NCBI GenBank assembly: GCA_003130835.1
Contig: QEXX01000033.1
Location: 1-52,593 of the forward strand
DNA length: 52,593 bases
Source: Anaerolineae bacterium
GTDB lineage: Bacteria; Chloroflexota; Anaerolineae; Anaerolineales; UBA4823
Reading direction: 5' to 3'
Shown here: in pieces, positions 16,163 to 25,009 of the stretch
Position numbering within the stretch: the stretch's first letter is position 1
How the letters are laid out: each line of letters begins with the position of its first letter
Program-made: the position numbers and the translations under genes
Notes under the pieces: model-generated
What the model was told of the DNA's origin: nothing
Seen by the model: only the letters and a program-made list of their open reading frames with translations
Database searches by the model: none

Positions 16163-17679
16163 AGCATATCGCTCGTTCTACGCTCATTGTCGCCATTTTC
16201 TTTGGGCTTGAAAAAGTCTTAGGGTTTGCACGCCACTTTCTAGTGGCGCGCCAATTCGGGCTTTCGGCAGAGCTAGATGCCTACAACGCCGCCAACAATC
16301 TACCCGATTTGTTGTTCATGCTCATCTCTGGCGGCGCCCTGGCAATGGCGTTTATCCCCGTCCTAACCGAAACCCGCCAAAAAGCAGGCCAAGAGGCAGC
16401 TTGGCGGGTTTTCTCTTATGTACTGAATTTGCTCTTCCTGGTGACCGCTTCCCTTTCCCTACTCATTGCCCTGTTTGCCCCTCAACTGGTACGCTCGCAA
16501 GTGGGTATCGGGCCGGGCTTCTCGCTCGAACAGCAAAACGTCGTGGTTAACTTGATGCGGTTGAACCTGATCGGCACGCTACTGCTCTCCTTGGGTGGGC
16601 TTGCCGTTGCCGGCTTACAAGCTAATCAGCATTTTTGGCTGCCGGCGATTGCCTTGAGCTTGTATGATCTCGGAGGGCTGGTTGGCGTGGTGTTTCTAGC
16701 CCCCGACCAGGCCTATCACCTGCTCGGATTGCAACTCCCAAGCATGGGCTGGGGGGTTTATGGTTTGGTCAGCGGCACGATTCTGGGGGCCTTTCTCTAT
16801 CTGCTCATCCAAATTCCCGGCCTGATTCGCTACCGCTTCCGTTGGCATGGGGGCTTTGGGCTGAGGGAGGCAATGGTTTTGAAAAGCCTCAGTCTCATGG
16901 CGCCGCGCGTCCTGACGATGCTGTTTATCCAACTCACCTTTATCGCCCAAGACAATTTGGCATCCCGCCTCAGTTCTGGATCGATCACCGCTCTAGCCTA
17001 CGGTTGGCTCTTCTTTCAGGTGCCGGAGACCCTGATCGGCACAGCTCTGGGTACCGTATTGCTCCCCACCCTTGCCGAACAAGCTGCCCTTCAAGATCGG
17101 CAAGCCTTTCAGCAGACCCTAGAGAAAAGTTTAAGGGTTATCTTGGCAGTAACCATCCCTCTGATCGCCTTATTGATTGTGGTGATTCGACCGGCTGTAA
17201 CGATTTTTAACTTCGGCAGTGAGGGCGAGAACTTGGTGGTCTGGACAGCGCGCGTCTATCTGCTCGGTTTATTAGGTCATTCCTTGCTCGAAGTGGCAGT
17301 GCGGGCGTTCTATGCGCAACAGGATGCCCGCACGCCCTTGACCAGCGCCGCCTTGACCAGCCTGGCGTTTATCTTGCTCGGCATTCTCTTCTATCGTCCA
17401 TTGGGTGCGGCTGGCATTGCTCTGGCAAACGTAGTGGCTTTCAGTGGTCAGGCTTTTTTCCTGTGGGGGTTGCTGTGCCGCCAACAGCAATTTAGCTGGG
17501 TGATGAGCAAGACTTTGGGGAGAGCCTCGCTAGCCGCTCTCCTTTGTATCGCTATCCCTTCCTTTATTTTTCGTTGGAATGCGGTTACCCTCCCCAATGC
17601 AATTGTCGCCGGCGCAGTTGGGATGCTGGTCTTGGTCTTTTTGGCGCTACCGGAACTCAAAATTTTGCTGCGCTTGTAG
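16159..17679 (+). CDS. murJ: Lipid II flippase MurJ
   Basis: This 506-residue polytopic membrane protein of the MOP superfamily (MviN/MurJ) flips lipid II to the outer face of the membrane for peptidoglycan synthesis. About 14 hydrophobic helices are visible. The N-terminal signature (ARHFLVARQFGLSAELDAYNAANNLPDLLFMLISGGAL) and the later motif FYAQQDARTPL are typical. The start is GTG at 16159, overlapping the previous stop by 4 bp. It is followed 10 bp later by the S8 protease. Anaerolineae are reported to have unusual envelopes, so a MurJ supports peptidoglycan precursor export here, though other polyisoprenoid-linked substrates cannot be excluded. Confidence 0.9.
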   Translation: MKHIARSTLIVAIFFGLEKVLGFARHFLVARQFGLSAELDAYNAANNLPDLLFMLISGGALAMAFIPVLTETRQKAGQEAAWRVFSYVLNLLFLVTASLSLLIALFAPQLVRSQVGIGPGFSLEQQNVVVNLMRLNLIGTLLLSLGGLAVAGLQANQHFWLPAIALSLYDLGGLVGVVFLAPDQAYHLLGLQLPSMGWGVYGLVSGTILGAFLYLLIQIPGLIRYRFRWHGGFGLREAMVLKSLSLMAPRVLTMLFIQLTFIAQDNLASRLSSGSITALAYGWLFFQVPETLIGTALGTVLLPTLAEQAALQDRQAFQQTLEKSLRVILAVTIPLIALLIVVIRPAVTIFNFGSEGENLVVWTARVYLLGLLGHSLLEVAVRAFYAQQDARTPLTSAALTSLAFILLGILFYRPLGAAGIALANVVAFSGQAFFLWGLLCRQQQFSWVMSKTLGRASLAALLCIAIPSFIFRWNAVTLPNAIVAGAVGMLVLVFLALPELKILLRL

Positions 17680-17689
17680 TCCTGAGGAT

Positions 17690-19432
17690 ATGGAGCAGAG
17701 CCGAGAAATCATCCCAACCCTCATTTCTTCATGGCGGATCATCGTTCGGCAAATCCTTTCCTTTGGGTGGATGCTGCTTCTCTTCTGCAGCCTAGGCTGG
17801 CTCTGGAAGGGCGAACAAGTCGCCACCGCCCAACTCGAGGCCGCCTCCTGGCACACCAAACTGGATACGTGGGTCTGGCAAACAGCGCAAGGAGGGCAAA
17901 CCGAATTCCTGGTCTTCCTACAAGACCAAGCCGATCTGAGCGGAGCCGAAAGATTATCCAGCAAGGATGAGAAAGGTTGGTATGTCTATCGGCAGTTGAC
18001 GGCGGTCGCTCAGCGCACTCAAGCTCCGCTGTTGGAGCGATTGCGTCGGCAAGGCATTGCGCATCGCCCGTATTGGGTGGCAAACATGATTTGGGTGCGC
18101 GGCGATCTCAACGATGCACTGATGTTGGCGCGGCGGTCAGATGTAGCACATCTCTTTGCCAACCCCGCTGTACGGCTAGACTTGCCCGTTCAAGCTGAAA
18201 GCACCGTTCCCCAAACCGAAAATGGAATCGAATGGAATCTACAGAAAGTTAATGCCGACAAGGTTTGGGCGATGGGTTATGAAGGGCAAGGCGCTGTGAT
18301 CGGCGGGCAAGATACCGGCTACGATTGGCAACACCCGGCTTTGAAAAACGCCTATCGTGGCTGGGATGGCAGCCAAGCCAACCACGATTACAACTGGCAT
18401 GATGCCATTCACGAGCCGATAACCCTCCACTCTTTTCCCAATAGGGAGTCAACCTCCCCTCTCCCCCAGGGAGAGGGGATAGGGGTGAGGGTCAACTCCC
18501 CTCTCCCTATGGGAGAGGGGATGGGGGTGAGTCCTTACTCCCCTCTCCCTGTGGGAGAGGGGATGGGGGTGAGGGCATTAAACTGCCCCTATAACTCCCC
18601 CGAACCCTGCGACGACAGTGATCATGGCACCCACACGATGGGCACCATGGTCGGCTTAGACGGCAACAACCAAATCGGCATGGCGCCCAAAGCCAAATGG
18701 ATCGGCTGTCGCAACATGGAGCACGGTTGGGGATCCCCAGCCACCTACGCCGAATGCTTTCAATGGTTCATCGCCCCAACCAAAATCGATGGCAGCGACC
18801 CCAACCCAGCCATGGCGCCGGACGTGATCAACAACTCCTGGTCTTGCCCCCCAAAGGAGGGCTGCACCGACCCGAATGTGCTCAAAAGCGTGGTCGAGGC
18901 GGTGCGCGCGGCTGGCATCCTTACCGTGCAATCCGCAGGGAACAATGGCTCGGAGTGTAGCACGGTCAGCGACCCGGCTGCCATCTACGACGCTTCGCTC
19001 ACCGTAGGGGCAACCGACGCTTCGGATACCATTGCAAATTTCAGCAGTCGCGGACCGGTCACCGTAGATGGAAGCAACCGCTTGAAGCCCGATATCGTCG
19101 CGCCAGGGGTGAGTGTGCGTTCCAGCTTGCCTACCTCACTGTATGGTAGTAAGAGCGGCACCAGCATGGCTGCCCCGCATGTGGCCGGCTTGGCTGCGCT
19201 GATCCTCTCGGCGCGTCCCTATCTCAAAGGGCAGGTTGATGTCCTGGAAAACCTCATTCTTTCGACTGCCCTTCCACAAACGACATCTCAGTCTTGCGGG
19301 GGTGTACCCGGTTCACAGATACCCAATCCTACCTACGGTTGGGGTAGAATTGACGCTTGGCAGGCACTTCAGTCGGTTTTGACCTATCCTCTTTACACAA
19401 CCTATTTTCCATTTGTAGGCTACAGTCGATGA
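17690..19432 (+). CDS. Subtilisin-like (S8) serine protease, secreted or membrane-anchored
   Basis: This 580-residue protease has a signal-like hydrophobic segment at residues 17-40. The catalytic triad is Asp208 (GGQDTGYD), His312 (SDHGTHT) and Ser492 (SGTSMAAPH), with the oxyanion Asn in SAGNNGSE. A propeptide-like region lies at about 45-170. Between Asp and His an insertion of three 14-residue repeats (256-297, SPLPxGEGxGV type) is encoded by 42-bp DNA repeats. The frame is open upstream into murJ, but I chose the ATG preceded by GAGGA because it gives a sensible signal sequence. The final TGA overlaps the start of the EamA gene. The insertion is in a surface-loop region and may be tolerated. 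Confidence 0.88.
   Translation: MEQSREIIPTLISSWRIIVRQILSFGWMLLLFCSLGWLWKGEQVATAQLEAASWHTKLDTWVWQTAQGGQTEFLVFLQDQADLSGAERLSSKDEKGWYVYRQLTAVAQRTQAPLLERLRRQGIAHRPYWVANMIWVRGDLNDALMLARRSDVAHLFANPAVRLDLPVQAESTVPQTENGIEWNLQKVNADKVWAMGYEGQGAVIGGQDTGYDWQHPALKNAYRGWDGSQANHDYNWHDAIHEPITLHSFPNRESTSPLPQGEGIGVRVNSPLPMGEGMGVSPYSPLPVGEGMGVRALNCPYNSPEPCDDSDHGTHTMGTMVGLDGNNQIGMAPKAKWIGCRNMEHGWGSPATYAECFQWFIAPTKIDGSDPNPAMAPDVINNSWSCPPKEGCTDPNVLKSVVEAVRAAGILTVQSAGNNGSECSTVSDPAAIYDASLTVGATDASDTIANFSSRGPVTVDGSNRLKPDIVAPGVSVRSSLPTSLYGSKSGTSMAAPHVAGLAALILSARPYLKGQVDVLENLILSTALPQTTSQSCGGVPGSQIPNPTYGWGRIDAWQALQSVLTYPLYTTYFPFVGYSR
18454..18579 (+). repeat. Three in-frame 42-bp repeats inside the S8 protease gene
   Basis: Units at 18454-18495, 18496-18537 and 18538-18579 share CTCCCCTCTCCC-nnn-GGGAGAGGGGATnGGGGTGAG. 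Each contains a palindromic core (CCCTCTCCC/GGGAGAGGG). The 42-bp length keeps the reading frame. Confidence 0.92.
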
Positions 19433-20295
19433 GCAAATGGGGCATCCTGAGCGGTATCGCTGCCTCCGCCATTTGGGGTGGCATGTACGTGGTCAGCAAG
19501 GTGGTGTTGGAGGTCATCCCGCCATTCACCCTGCTCACCCTGCGCTTGCTGTTAGGCATCATGGTCTTGGGATGGATCGTTCAATGGCAAGGGGGATTAG
19601 GCTTTGATCGCCAGCAATGGAAACAAGTTCTAGGGGTCGGGATTGTCGGCTATGGCATTTCGATCGGCTTTCAATTTGTGGGCACTAAGCTCTCCAACGC
19701 CTCTAACGGAGCGCTGATCACCTCCTCGACCCCCGCCTTTGTCTTGCTCTTTGCTGCTTGGCTGCTGAGAGAAAAAATGACTTCCCGCCACTTAATCGCC
19801 CTGGCTGTTTCAACGCTGGGCGCCTTGATCGTTGTCGATCCGCGCGCGGCGCGGCTCTCCCCAGACTTCTTTTGGGGCAATCTCAGTCTGGTAGGAGCAG
19901 CCGTCACTTGGGCGCTCTACTCGGTGTTGATTCGCCTCGTCACCCGCAATTTAGACACCTTACGGGTCAGTTTGGTAGCCTTCGTAGGAGGTTTGTTCAT
20001 CACCGTTCCGGCTGCAATCTGGGAATGGAAGGCGAGCGGGATTGGGGCAATCAATTGGGGCATCCTCGCAGGGATTCTATATCTTGGAATCATCTCCACC
20101 GCTTTAGCCATGTTCTTGTGGAACACCGCTTTTGCCACCCTGCCGGCCAGCATCGCCTCGTTAACCTTATTTGCCCAACCACTGGTGGGCGCCTTGTTAG
20201 GCGCCTTGTTGCTTGGGGAAAAATTGAGCAACCTTTTCTATCTCGGTGGAGTACTGATCAGCCTCGGGCTGATTTTAGCCACCCGCGAGAGTTGA
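19429..20295 (+). CDS. EamA/DMT-family transporter
   Basis: This 288-residue inner-membrane protein has ten predicted helices formed by two EamA repeats (about 1-140 and 150-285), typical of drug/metabolite exporters (RhaT/YdcZ-like). Conserved features include GGMYVVSKVVLE near the start and the second-repeat signature with ALLLGEKLS, close to the usual GExl motif. The frame is open upstream; I use the ATG whose last two bases overlap the protease stop (ATGA), giving the usual family length. The substrate is unknown. It ends 2 bp from the convergent MoaD-like gene with no visible terminator between. Confidence 0.85.
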   Translation: MSKWGILSGIAASAIWGGMYVVSKVVLEVIPPFTLLTLRLLLGIMVLGWIVQWQGGLGFDRQQWKQVLGVGIVGYGISIGFQFVGTKLSNASNGALITSSTPAFVLLFAAWLLREKMTSRHLIALAVSTLGALIVVDPRAARLSPDFFWGNLSLVGAAVTWALYSVLIRLVTRNLDTLRVSLVAFVGGLFITVPAAIWEWKASGIGAINWGILAGILYLGIISTALAMFLWNTAFATLPASIASLTLFAQPLVGALLGALLLGEKLSNLFYLGGVLISLGLILATRES

Positions 20296-20297
20296 AC

Positions 20298-20537
20298 TCA
20301 GTCTTTTCCGCCTCCGGCCGGGCGAAACACTTGCACCTCATCCCCATCCTGAAGGATACGCTCACGATTTGCCTCTAGTTGACCATTGACTGCGCAGGCG
20401 GCATTTAGAGGCAGGTCGAAATGCTCCAATACTGTCCGCAGTGGGCTACCCTCTGGGAGCTCTAAGCTTGTGCGGCCGCGCGCTTGGGGTGGCAATTTCT
20501 CACGAAATACGCCGAACAAGACGACTTTGACGATCAT
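20298..20537 (-). CDS. MoaD/ThiS-family ubiquitin-like sulfur carrier
   Basis: This 79-residue beta-grasp protein has the features MIVKVVLFGVFREKLP, a central ACAVNG segment and a C-terminal DGDEVQVFRPAGGGKD. MoaD and ThiS proteins carry sulfur as a thiocarboxylate on a terminal Gly-Gly. Here GGG is followed by Lys-Asp, so it would need trimming or act differently, like some ubiquitin-like modifiers. The frame is open upstream, but the ATG at 20537 overlaps the stop of the dehydrogenase (ATGA) and gives the proper family length. No moaE, thiF or thiG gene is nearby, so its pathway is open. Confidence 0.75.
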   Translation of the reverse strand: MIVKVVLFGVFREKLPPQARGRTSLELPEGSPLRTVLEHFDLPLNAACAVNGQLEANRERILQDGDEVQVFRPAGGGKD

Positions 20538-21526
20538 ACATTCTCGTACACTTCGGGATTGACGCAGTTGGGCAAACGCCGTCCTTCGAGACCGGCGAGG
20601 AGATTGTCGCAAGCCAATTCCGCCATCCGCCGGCGGGTGTTGTGAGTCGCCGAAGCGATATGGGGCACGATCAGGCAGTTGGGTTGGGCATATAAGGGAT
20701 GATCGGGAGGCAACGGCTCGGGGTCAGTCACATCCAAGGCGGCCGCAGCAATCCACTTCTCTTGCAGCGCTTTGAGCAAAGCAGCGGTTTGGACGACCGG
20801 CCCGCGGGCAGTGTTGACCAAAATTGCCGAAGGCTTCATCAGGCGCAATTGTTCTTCGCCGATCATGCCCCGCGTTTCGGGAGTCAAGGGCACATGCAAG
20901 GTGACAAAGTCGCTCTGGCGCAGCAATTCGGGCAACTCGACCCGCTGCGCGCCGAGTTCTGTCTCCACCTCAGGAGGTAGGGGAATGTCTGTGTATAACA
21001 ACTTCATTCCAAACCCCTTGGCGCGTTGGGCAACGGCGCGTCCGATTTTACCCATGCCCACAACACCCAGCGTTGCACCGTCCAGGTCAGCACCCAGCCA
21101 ACCGGCCGGCGACCAGGTGATCCAACGCCCCTCGCGGGCATCTTTGCTGGCTTGCGGGAGCTGGCGCGCTGCGGCGAGTAATAACGCCATGGTCAAGTCG
21201 GCTGTGGCGGCGGTCAGGACTCCCGGTGTGTTACCAACTGGGATACGCCGCGCCGTGCAGGCAGCCACATCGATATTATCGTAACCAACAGCCATATTGC
21301 TGACCACGCGTAGTTTCGGGGCACGATTAAGCAGTTCTTCCCGAACTGGGATGGTCAGCAGGCAAAACAACCCTTCAGCTTCCGCTAGATAGGGTTCGAG
21401 GGAGGGGTCAAAGTGGGTGGCATCCCAAGGTCCAATGACCGTCCGACACTTTCCCTCTAGTTTTGCCAACCATTCTGTCGGTAGGGAGTGGGTGATGATC
21501 ACCAAGGGGAGATTTTGTTCTTCCAT
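20534..21526 (-). CDS. D-2-hydroxyacid dehydrogenase (glyoxylate/hydroxypyruvate reductase-like)
   Basis: This 330-residue NAD(P)-dependent dehydrogenase reduces 2-oxoacids such as glyoxylate or hydroxypyruvate. The Rossmann motif is GVVGMGKIGRAVA, the substrate-binding Arg is in NTARGPVV, the Glu is in the DPEPL region and the catalytic His is in VPHIASAT. The pattern and length match the GyaR/GhrB group; the exact substrate is inferred. It lies 24 bp after the lipoprotein gene and overlaps the sulfur-carrier gene by 4 bp, so it is part of a five-gene minus-strand run that begins with hutI. The ATG at 21526 follows an AGAGGTGCAAC ribosome site. Confidence 0.87.
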   Translation of the reverse strand: MEEQNLPLVIITHSLPTEWLAKLEGKCRTVIGPWDATHFDPSLEPYLAEAEGLFCLLTIPVREELLNRAPKLRVVSNMAVGYDNIDVAACTARRIPVGNTPGVLTAATADLTMALLLAAARQLPQASKDAREGRWITWSPAGWLGADLDGATLGVVGMGKIGRAVAQRAKGFGMKLLYTDIPLPPEVETELGAQRVELPELLRQSDFVTLHVPLTPETRGMIGEEQLRLMKPSAILVNTARGPVVQTAALLKALQEKWIAAAALDVTDPEPLPPDHPLYAQPNCLIVPHIASATHNTRRRMAELACDNLLAGLEGRRLPNCVNPEVYENV

Positions 21527-21550
21527 GTTGCACCTCTAGGAACAAAGATG

Positions 21551-22741
21551 TCAGGGTTCAATGCGGGGATTGACCCAAACCGCCCAATCTTGGGCAGAAG
21601 AGCCATTCGCCAAGACGACCAACACAAATTGCACCGTTTTGCCCGCTAGGGGAGTTAGGTCAATGTTTACGTTGATCAGATTGCCGTCGCAGGTGTCCGT
21701 CCACGAGCCAAGAGGGGAGAGCGTGCCGCCTTCTTTGTAATTGATTTGAAATTTGACATTGCCCACACCGCAGGTGCCATCGGCTTTGGCGAGGAAGCCT
21801 AATTTAGCCCGCAACCGATCGCCAGTAACAACCGTATAAGGTGGGAACAAGCCAGAGATCACGCCATCATCTACCCACATTGGGTGGGTTTCGAGGATTT
21901 TGGCCGGTGAAGAACCATCCTCTAGTTTATAGCCACCGCGATAGAGGACAAAACCGTTGGGATCGCTATCCGACCCCCCAAAAGTCAGCACCGTACCGCT
22001 GGTGCAGGGCGAACCACAGCTTATCCACTCTGCTTCTGGAGCACGGCTGTAAAAATCAAAACCGGATGAGACAATTGGGGTCGGGGTCGGCAGGACAACG
22101 CGGATTTCGACATAGAACGATTTACCTTGATACCCGCCGATGACCGGCAATAAAGCGCCGCTGGCGTTGCGAATGCGCCAATAGCCCCGATATTTACCTT
22201 CTGTAGCCGGGGCCGTGAGGTTGACGGACAGATCGACCTCCTGGCCTGGATTCACCGTGCCAATCGGGATCGATGGGCTGGCTCCCATTGCATCGCCACT
22301 ATCGAACACCAAACTATAGCCCGACCACGTACAGGTGCCAGTATTTTGGATACGCCAAGTCTTGGTGAAGGTCTGATTCGGGGCAAATTTGGTGCCATCC
22401 GGTATGGTGACATCTTTGATATAGCGCGCCTGATCGCAAATCGGGGTATTGGTTGGAGTAGGCGGCAGCGGCGTGGGAGGTTCGGTAGCGGTTGGCGGCA
22501 GCTCGGTGAAAGTCGGCGTAACTTCAGCAGGTGGAGGACTCGCCGCTGGAGGTGTTAAGCTGCCGACCAAATTGGCAAAAGCAGTTTGGGTGAGCTGTGC
22601 CTCCATCGTCTGCGCTGCAGCGGTGTAAATGGCTTCTGTTTGTGGCGTAGCAGGAGGCGAGAAGAGGCTACACGCAAGCGAAACAAGCAAGGTTACTGCC
22701 AGCATCCCCATCCATTGATTCTTATTCAATAGAGTTTTCAT
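21551..22741 (-). CDS. Lipoprotein with an NBR1-type Ig-like domain
   Basis: This 396-residue secreted protein has a lipoprotein signal (LLVSLACSLF). A low-complexity Pro/Thr linker follows (about 55-105). An Ig-like domain of the NBR1 type (about 108-212) has PDGTKFAPNQTFTKTWRIQN and later TGTCTW. The C-terminal beta-sandwich (about 225-396) looks like a carbohydrate-binding or jelly-roll module and carries Cys pairs. Such lipoproteins are numerous in Anaerolineae; the ligand is unknown. The ATG has AAGGAG 7-8 bp upstream. The start overlaps the end of the HD-domain gene by 20 bp. Confidence 0.78.
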   Translation of the reverse strand: MKTLLNKNQWMGMLAVTLLVSLACSLFSPPATPQTEAIYTAAAQTMEAQLTQTAFANLVGSLTPPAASPPPAEVTPTFTELPPTATEPPTPLPPTPTNTPICDQARYIKDVTIPDGTKFAPNQTFTKTWRIQNTGTCTWSGYSLVFDSGDAMGASPSIPIGTVNPGQEVDLSVNLTAPATEGKYRGYWRIRNASGALLPVIGGYQGKSFYVEIRVVLPTPTPIVSSGFDFYSRAPEAEWISCGSPCTSGTVLTFGGSDSDPNGFVLYRGGYKLEDGSSPAKILETHPMWVDDGVISGLFPPYTVVTGDRLRAKLGFLAKADGTCGVGNVKFQINYKEGGTLSPLGSWTDTCDGNLINVNIDLTPLAGKTVQFVLVVLANGSSAQDWAVWVNPRIEP

Positions 22742-23414
22742 CTTCTATCTCCTTCCGTTCCTCTGGCGAATAAAATCCATCCGCAAGGTCTGCCTCCCGC
22801 TGTAAAGCTTCAAAAAAGGCAACCATCACGGCTTGTCGCTGGATGGCGAGCTGACGCGCCGTGGAAGTGAACAAGCGCTCTTGCAGATGACGCAATTTGA
22901 ACCAATACTCATGGTAAGCACTGTGAGCTTCTTGTTCTGCTAAAACACCTCTTTCCAGAAAAAGTGATGAGGGAGGCGCATAAATCGGCATCCCTTTTTG
23001 CACAGCACGGGCGATCGCCCGCGCTACTCCAAAGGCACCCATGGCATCCAGTTTATCGGCATCGAAAACGACTTTGGCTTCTAACGTTTGCGGCGGTTCT
23101 TGGACGTGGCGGAAACGATGGGAAAGAATGCAATGTTGCACGGCGGCGATCATCGTCTCACTCCAACCCTCTTGCCTCAACACTCGGGCAGCCAGGTCAG
23201 CGGCAGCAAGGTGATGCTCCTTGCGCGAGACAGAAGTAGCTTGCTCCCGATCCAGCGCATCATGCAGATAAGCAGCGGCGCGGACGATTTCTATCTGAGC
23301 TCCTTCACGGGCAGCGATCTTTTCCGCCAAAGCGACTACCCGCCGGATATGATCCACACCATGTACGGGATCGGCTGGATCATACCAGCGTTGGAGAGTC
23401 TCCAAGGTGAACAT
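22722..23414 (-). CDS. HD-domain phosphohydrolase
   Basis: This 230-residue protein is a metal-dependent HD-superfamily hydrolase. The first His is in HGVDHIRRVVALA, the His-Asp pair is in AAYLHDALD, and a downstream Asp lies in VFDADKLDAMGA. This YpgQ-like group usually acts on nucleotides or phosphoesters; the substrate is not known. A helical C-terminus follows. It lies 28 bp after hutI and overlaps the lipoprotein gene by 20 bp, suggesting cotranscription, although no shared pathway is evident. Confidence 0.83.
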   Translation of the reverse strand: MFTLETLQRWYDPADPVHGVDHIRRVVALAEKIAAREGAQIEIVRAAAYLHDALDREQATSVSRKEHHLAAADLAARVLRQEGWSETMIAAVQHCILSHRFRHVQEPPQTLEAKVVFDADKLDAMGAFGVARAIARAVQKGMPIYAPPSSLFLERGVLAEQEAHSAYHEYWFKLRHLQERLFTSTARQLAIQRQAVMVAFFEALQREADLADGFYSPEERKEIEDENSIE

Positions 23415-23442
23415 GCGCTATTTGCTGCCTATAACCGAAGCT

Positions 23443-24693
23443 TCACACCGGATACAGGCGACCCTTTTTGATGACAGCTTTGACCAGATTCGTGCCGAAA
23501 CGATAACCGAGATGGCGGTAGTCATCGACATCCAAGACAATTAAGTCACCTTGTTTGCCGATTTCAATCGAGCCAATGCGGTCAGCACGTTGGATGGCAG
23601 CCGCAGCATTGATTGTCGCGGCTGCAATCGCTTGGGCAGGGGTCAATCCCATATAACGGCACGCCAAGGCAATGGCAAATTGCATGTTGCCACACCAAGC
23701 CGTGCCGGGGTTTAAGTCGGTGGCAATGGCAAGGATTCCGCCAGCCTTGAGAATTTTCTTCGCCGGCGTATAATCCCTTTCGGCTAATCCAAACGGCGTG
23801 CAGGGTAAAGCCACCGCAACGGTCTCGCTTTGACCCAACACGCGAATATCCTCATCCGAGGTGAGCACCAAATGATCGGCGGAAACTGCGCCCAGCTCTA
23901 CAGCAAGCGGCACCCCTCCGAGGTTACCGAATTCATCGGCATGAATCTTGAGTGGAAATCCAAGTTGTTTGGCGGTACTGAGGATGCGCCGCGATTGCTC
24001 TAAGTTGAAAGCCCCATTTTCGCAAAACACATCCACAAACGGTAACGGATATTGATGGGCGTGATTCGGCCACCATTGCTTGAGCATGGGCAACATCGTC
24101 TCACAGATCAAGTCGGTATACTGGTCGGGCTGGTCTTTGAATTCAGGGGCGATGGCGTGCGCGCCTAAAAACGTAAATGCCAACTCCATCGGCCCTTCGC
24201 GATCGAGAGCGATCAAAGCTTGCAACAAACGCAGTTCAACCGCGGTCTTTAACCCGTAGCCGGTTTTGGCTTCAGCGGTGGTGGTGCCATGCTCAAACAT
24301 CGTCCACAGGCGCAAGCGGGTCTGGTCGAGCAGAGAATTGAGTGAGGCGCTACGGGTAGCACGCACGGTGGAGAGAATGCCCCCACCGGCAGCCAGAATC
24401 TCCAGATACGTCTTGCCCTGCAGTTTCATTTCAAATTCGGCGGCTCGGTCACCAGCCCAGATGACATGGGTATGCGGGTCAACAAAACCCGGCATCACCA
24501 CGCGATCAAGAGCATCGAAATCGGGTTCATCGGGGTAAGCAGCACGCAGTTCATCGCTTTTCCCCACCGCTTCAATAATGCCGTTACGGATCAGCACGGC
24601 GCCGTTGGGGATAATCTCCAACCGCCCCAGCTCATCGCCGCGCTGGGGTCCACCGGCCAGGGTCAACAATTGGGAAGCAGAATGAATGAGCAT
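23443..24693 (-). CDS. hutI: Imidazolonepropionase
   Basis: This 416-residue amidohydrolase opens 4-imidazolone-5-propanoate to N-formimino-L-glutamate in histidine degradation. Metal-binding residues are seen in DPHTHVIWAGDR, HADEFGN and SADHLVL, with the late Asp in ATDLNPGTAW. The length matches HutI proteins. It is an orphan: hutH, hutU and hutG are not in the window. It is the first gene of a five-gene run, with a strong promoter only about 20 bp upstream and AAGGAG close to the predicted 5' end. Confidence 0.92.
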   Translation of the reverse strand: MLIHSASQLLTLAGGPQRGDELGRLEIIPNGAVLIRNGIIEAVGKSDELRAAYPDEPDFDALDRVVMPGFVDPHTHVIWAGDRAAEFEMKLQGKTYLEILAAGGGILSTVRATRSASLNSLLDQTRLRLWTMFEHGTTTAEAKTGYGLKTAVELRLLQALIALDREGPMELAFTFLGAHAIAPEFKDQPDQYTDLICETMLPMLKQWWPNHAHQYPLPFVDVFCENGAFNLEQSRRILSTAKQLGFPLKIHADEFGNLGGVPLAVELGAVSADHLVLTSDEDIRVLGQSETVAVALPCTPFGLAERDYTPAKKILKAGGILAIATDLNPGTAWCGNMQFAIALACRYMGLTPAQAIAAATINAAAAIQRADRIGSIEIGKQGDLIVLDVDDYRHLGYRFGTNLVKAVIKKGRLYPV

Positions 24694-24712
24694 CGGGGGA
24701 CTCCTTGCTCAA

Positions 24713-24740
24713 ATTATATCGTATGCGCCAAGTTTTGCAA
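24713..24740 (-). promoter_or_regulatory. Promoter of the hutI run
   Basis: On the minus strand, TTGCAA (24740-24735) and TATAAT (24718-24713) are spaced by 16 bp. The start near 24706 gives a leader of only about 13 nt. Confidence 0.65.
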
Positions 24741-24923
24741 CCCGAATTGCAACAAGACCTCTTCTTCATATCAGACCAGGTAGCGATCCACCCAGTGCGA
24801 ATCTTGTCACGCTTTGGAGACACATTGTCAGGAACAGCTCGACAAAACTTTTCCTGGCGCCCCTCTCGCACTGTTTCGGTGTGGCTCGATCTTGGGCAAG
24901 CAAAAACGCCTCCTGATCATACC

Positions 24924-24952
24924 TTGACTCTTTTGGGGTACAAGTGTAAACT
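24924..24952 (+). promoter_or_regulatory. Promoter of the ABC exporter leader
   Basis: TTGACT (24924-24929) and TAAACT (24947-24952) are spaced by 17 bp. The start near 24959 lies 61 nt before the leader-peptide ATG. Confidence 0.65.
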
Positions 24953-25009
24953 ACCCTTAACACTTTACCGAACCACATCGTACCGATCACGATTCTGGCA
25001 AAGAAAGGA

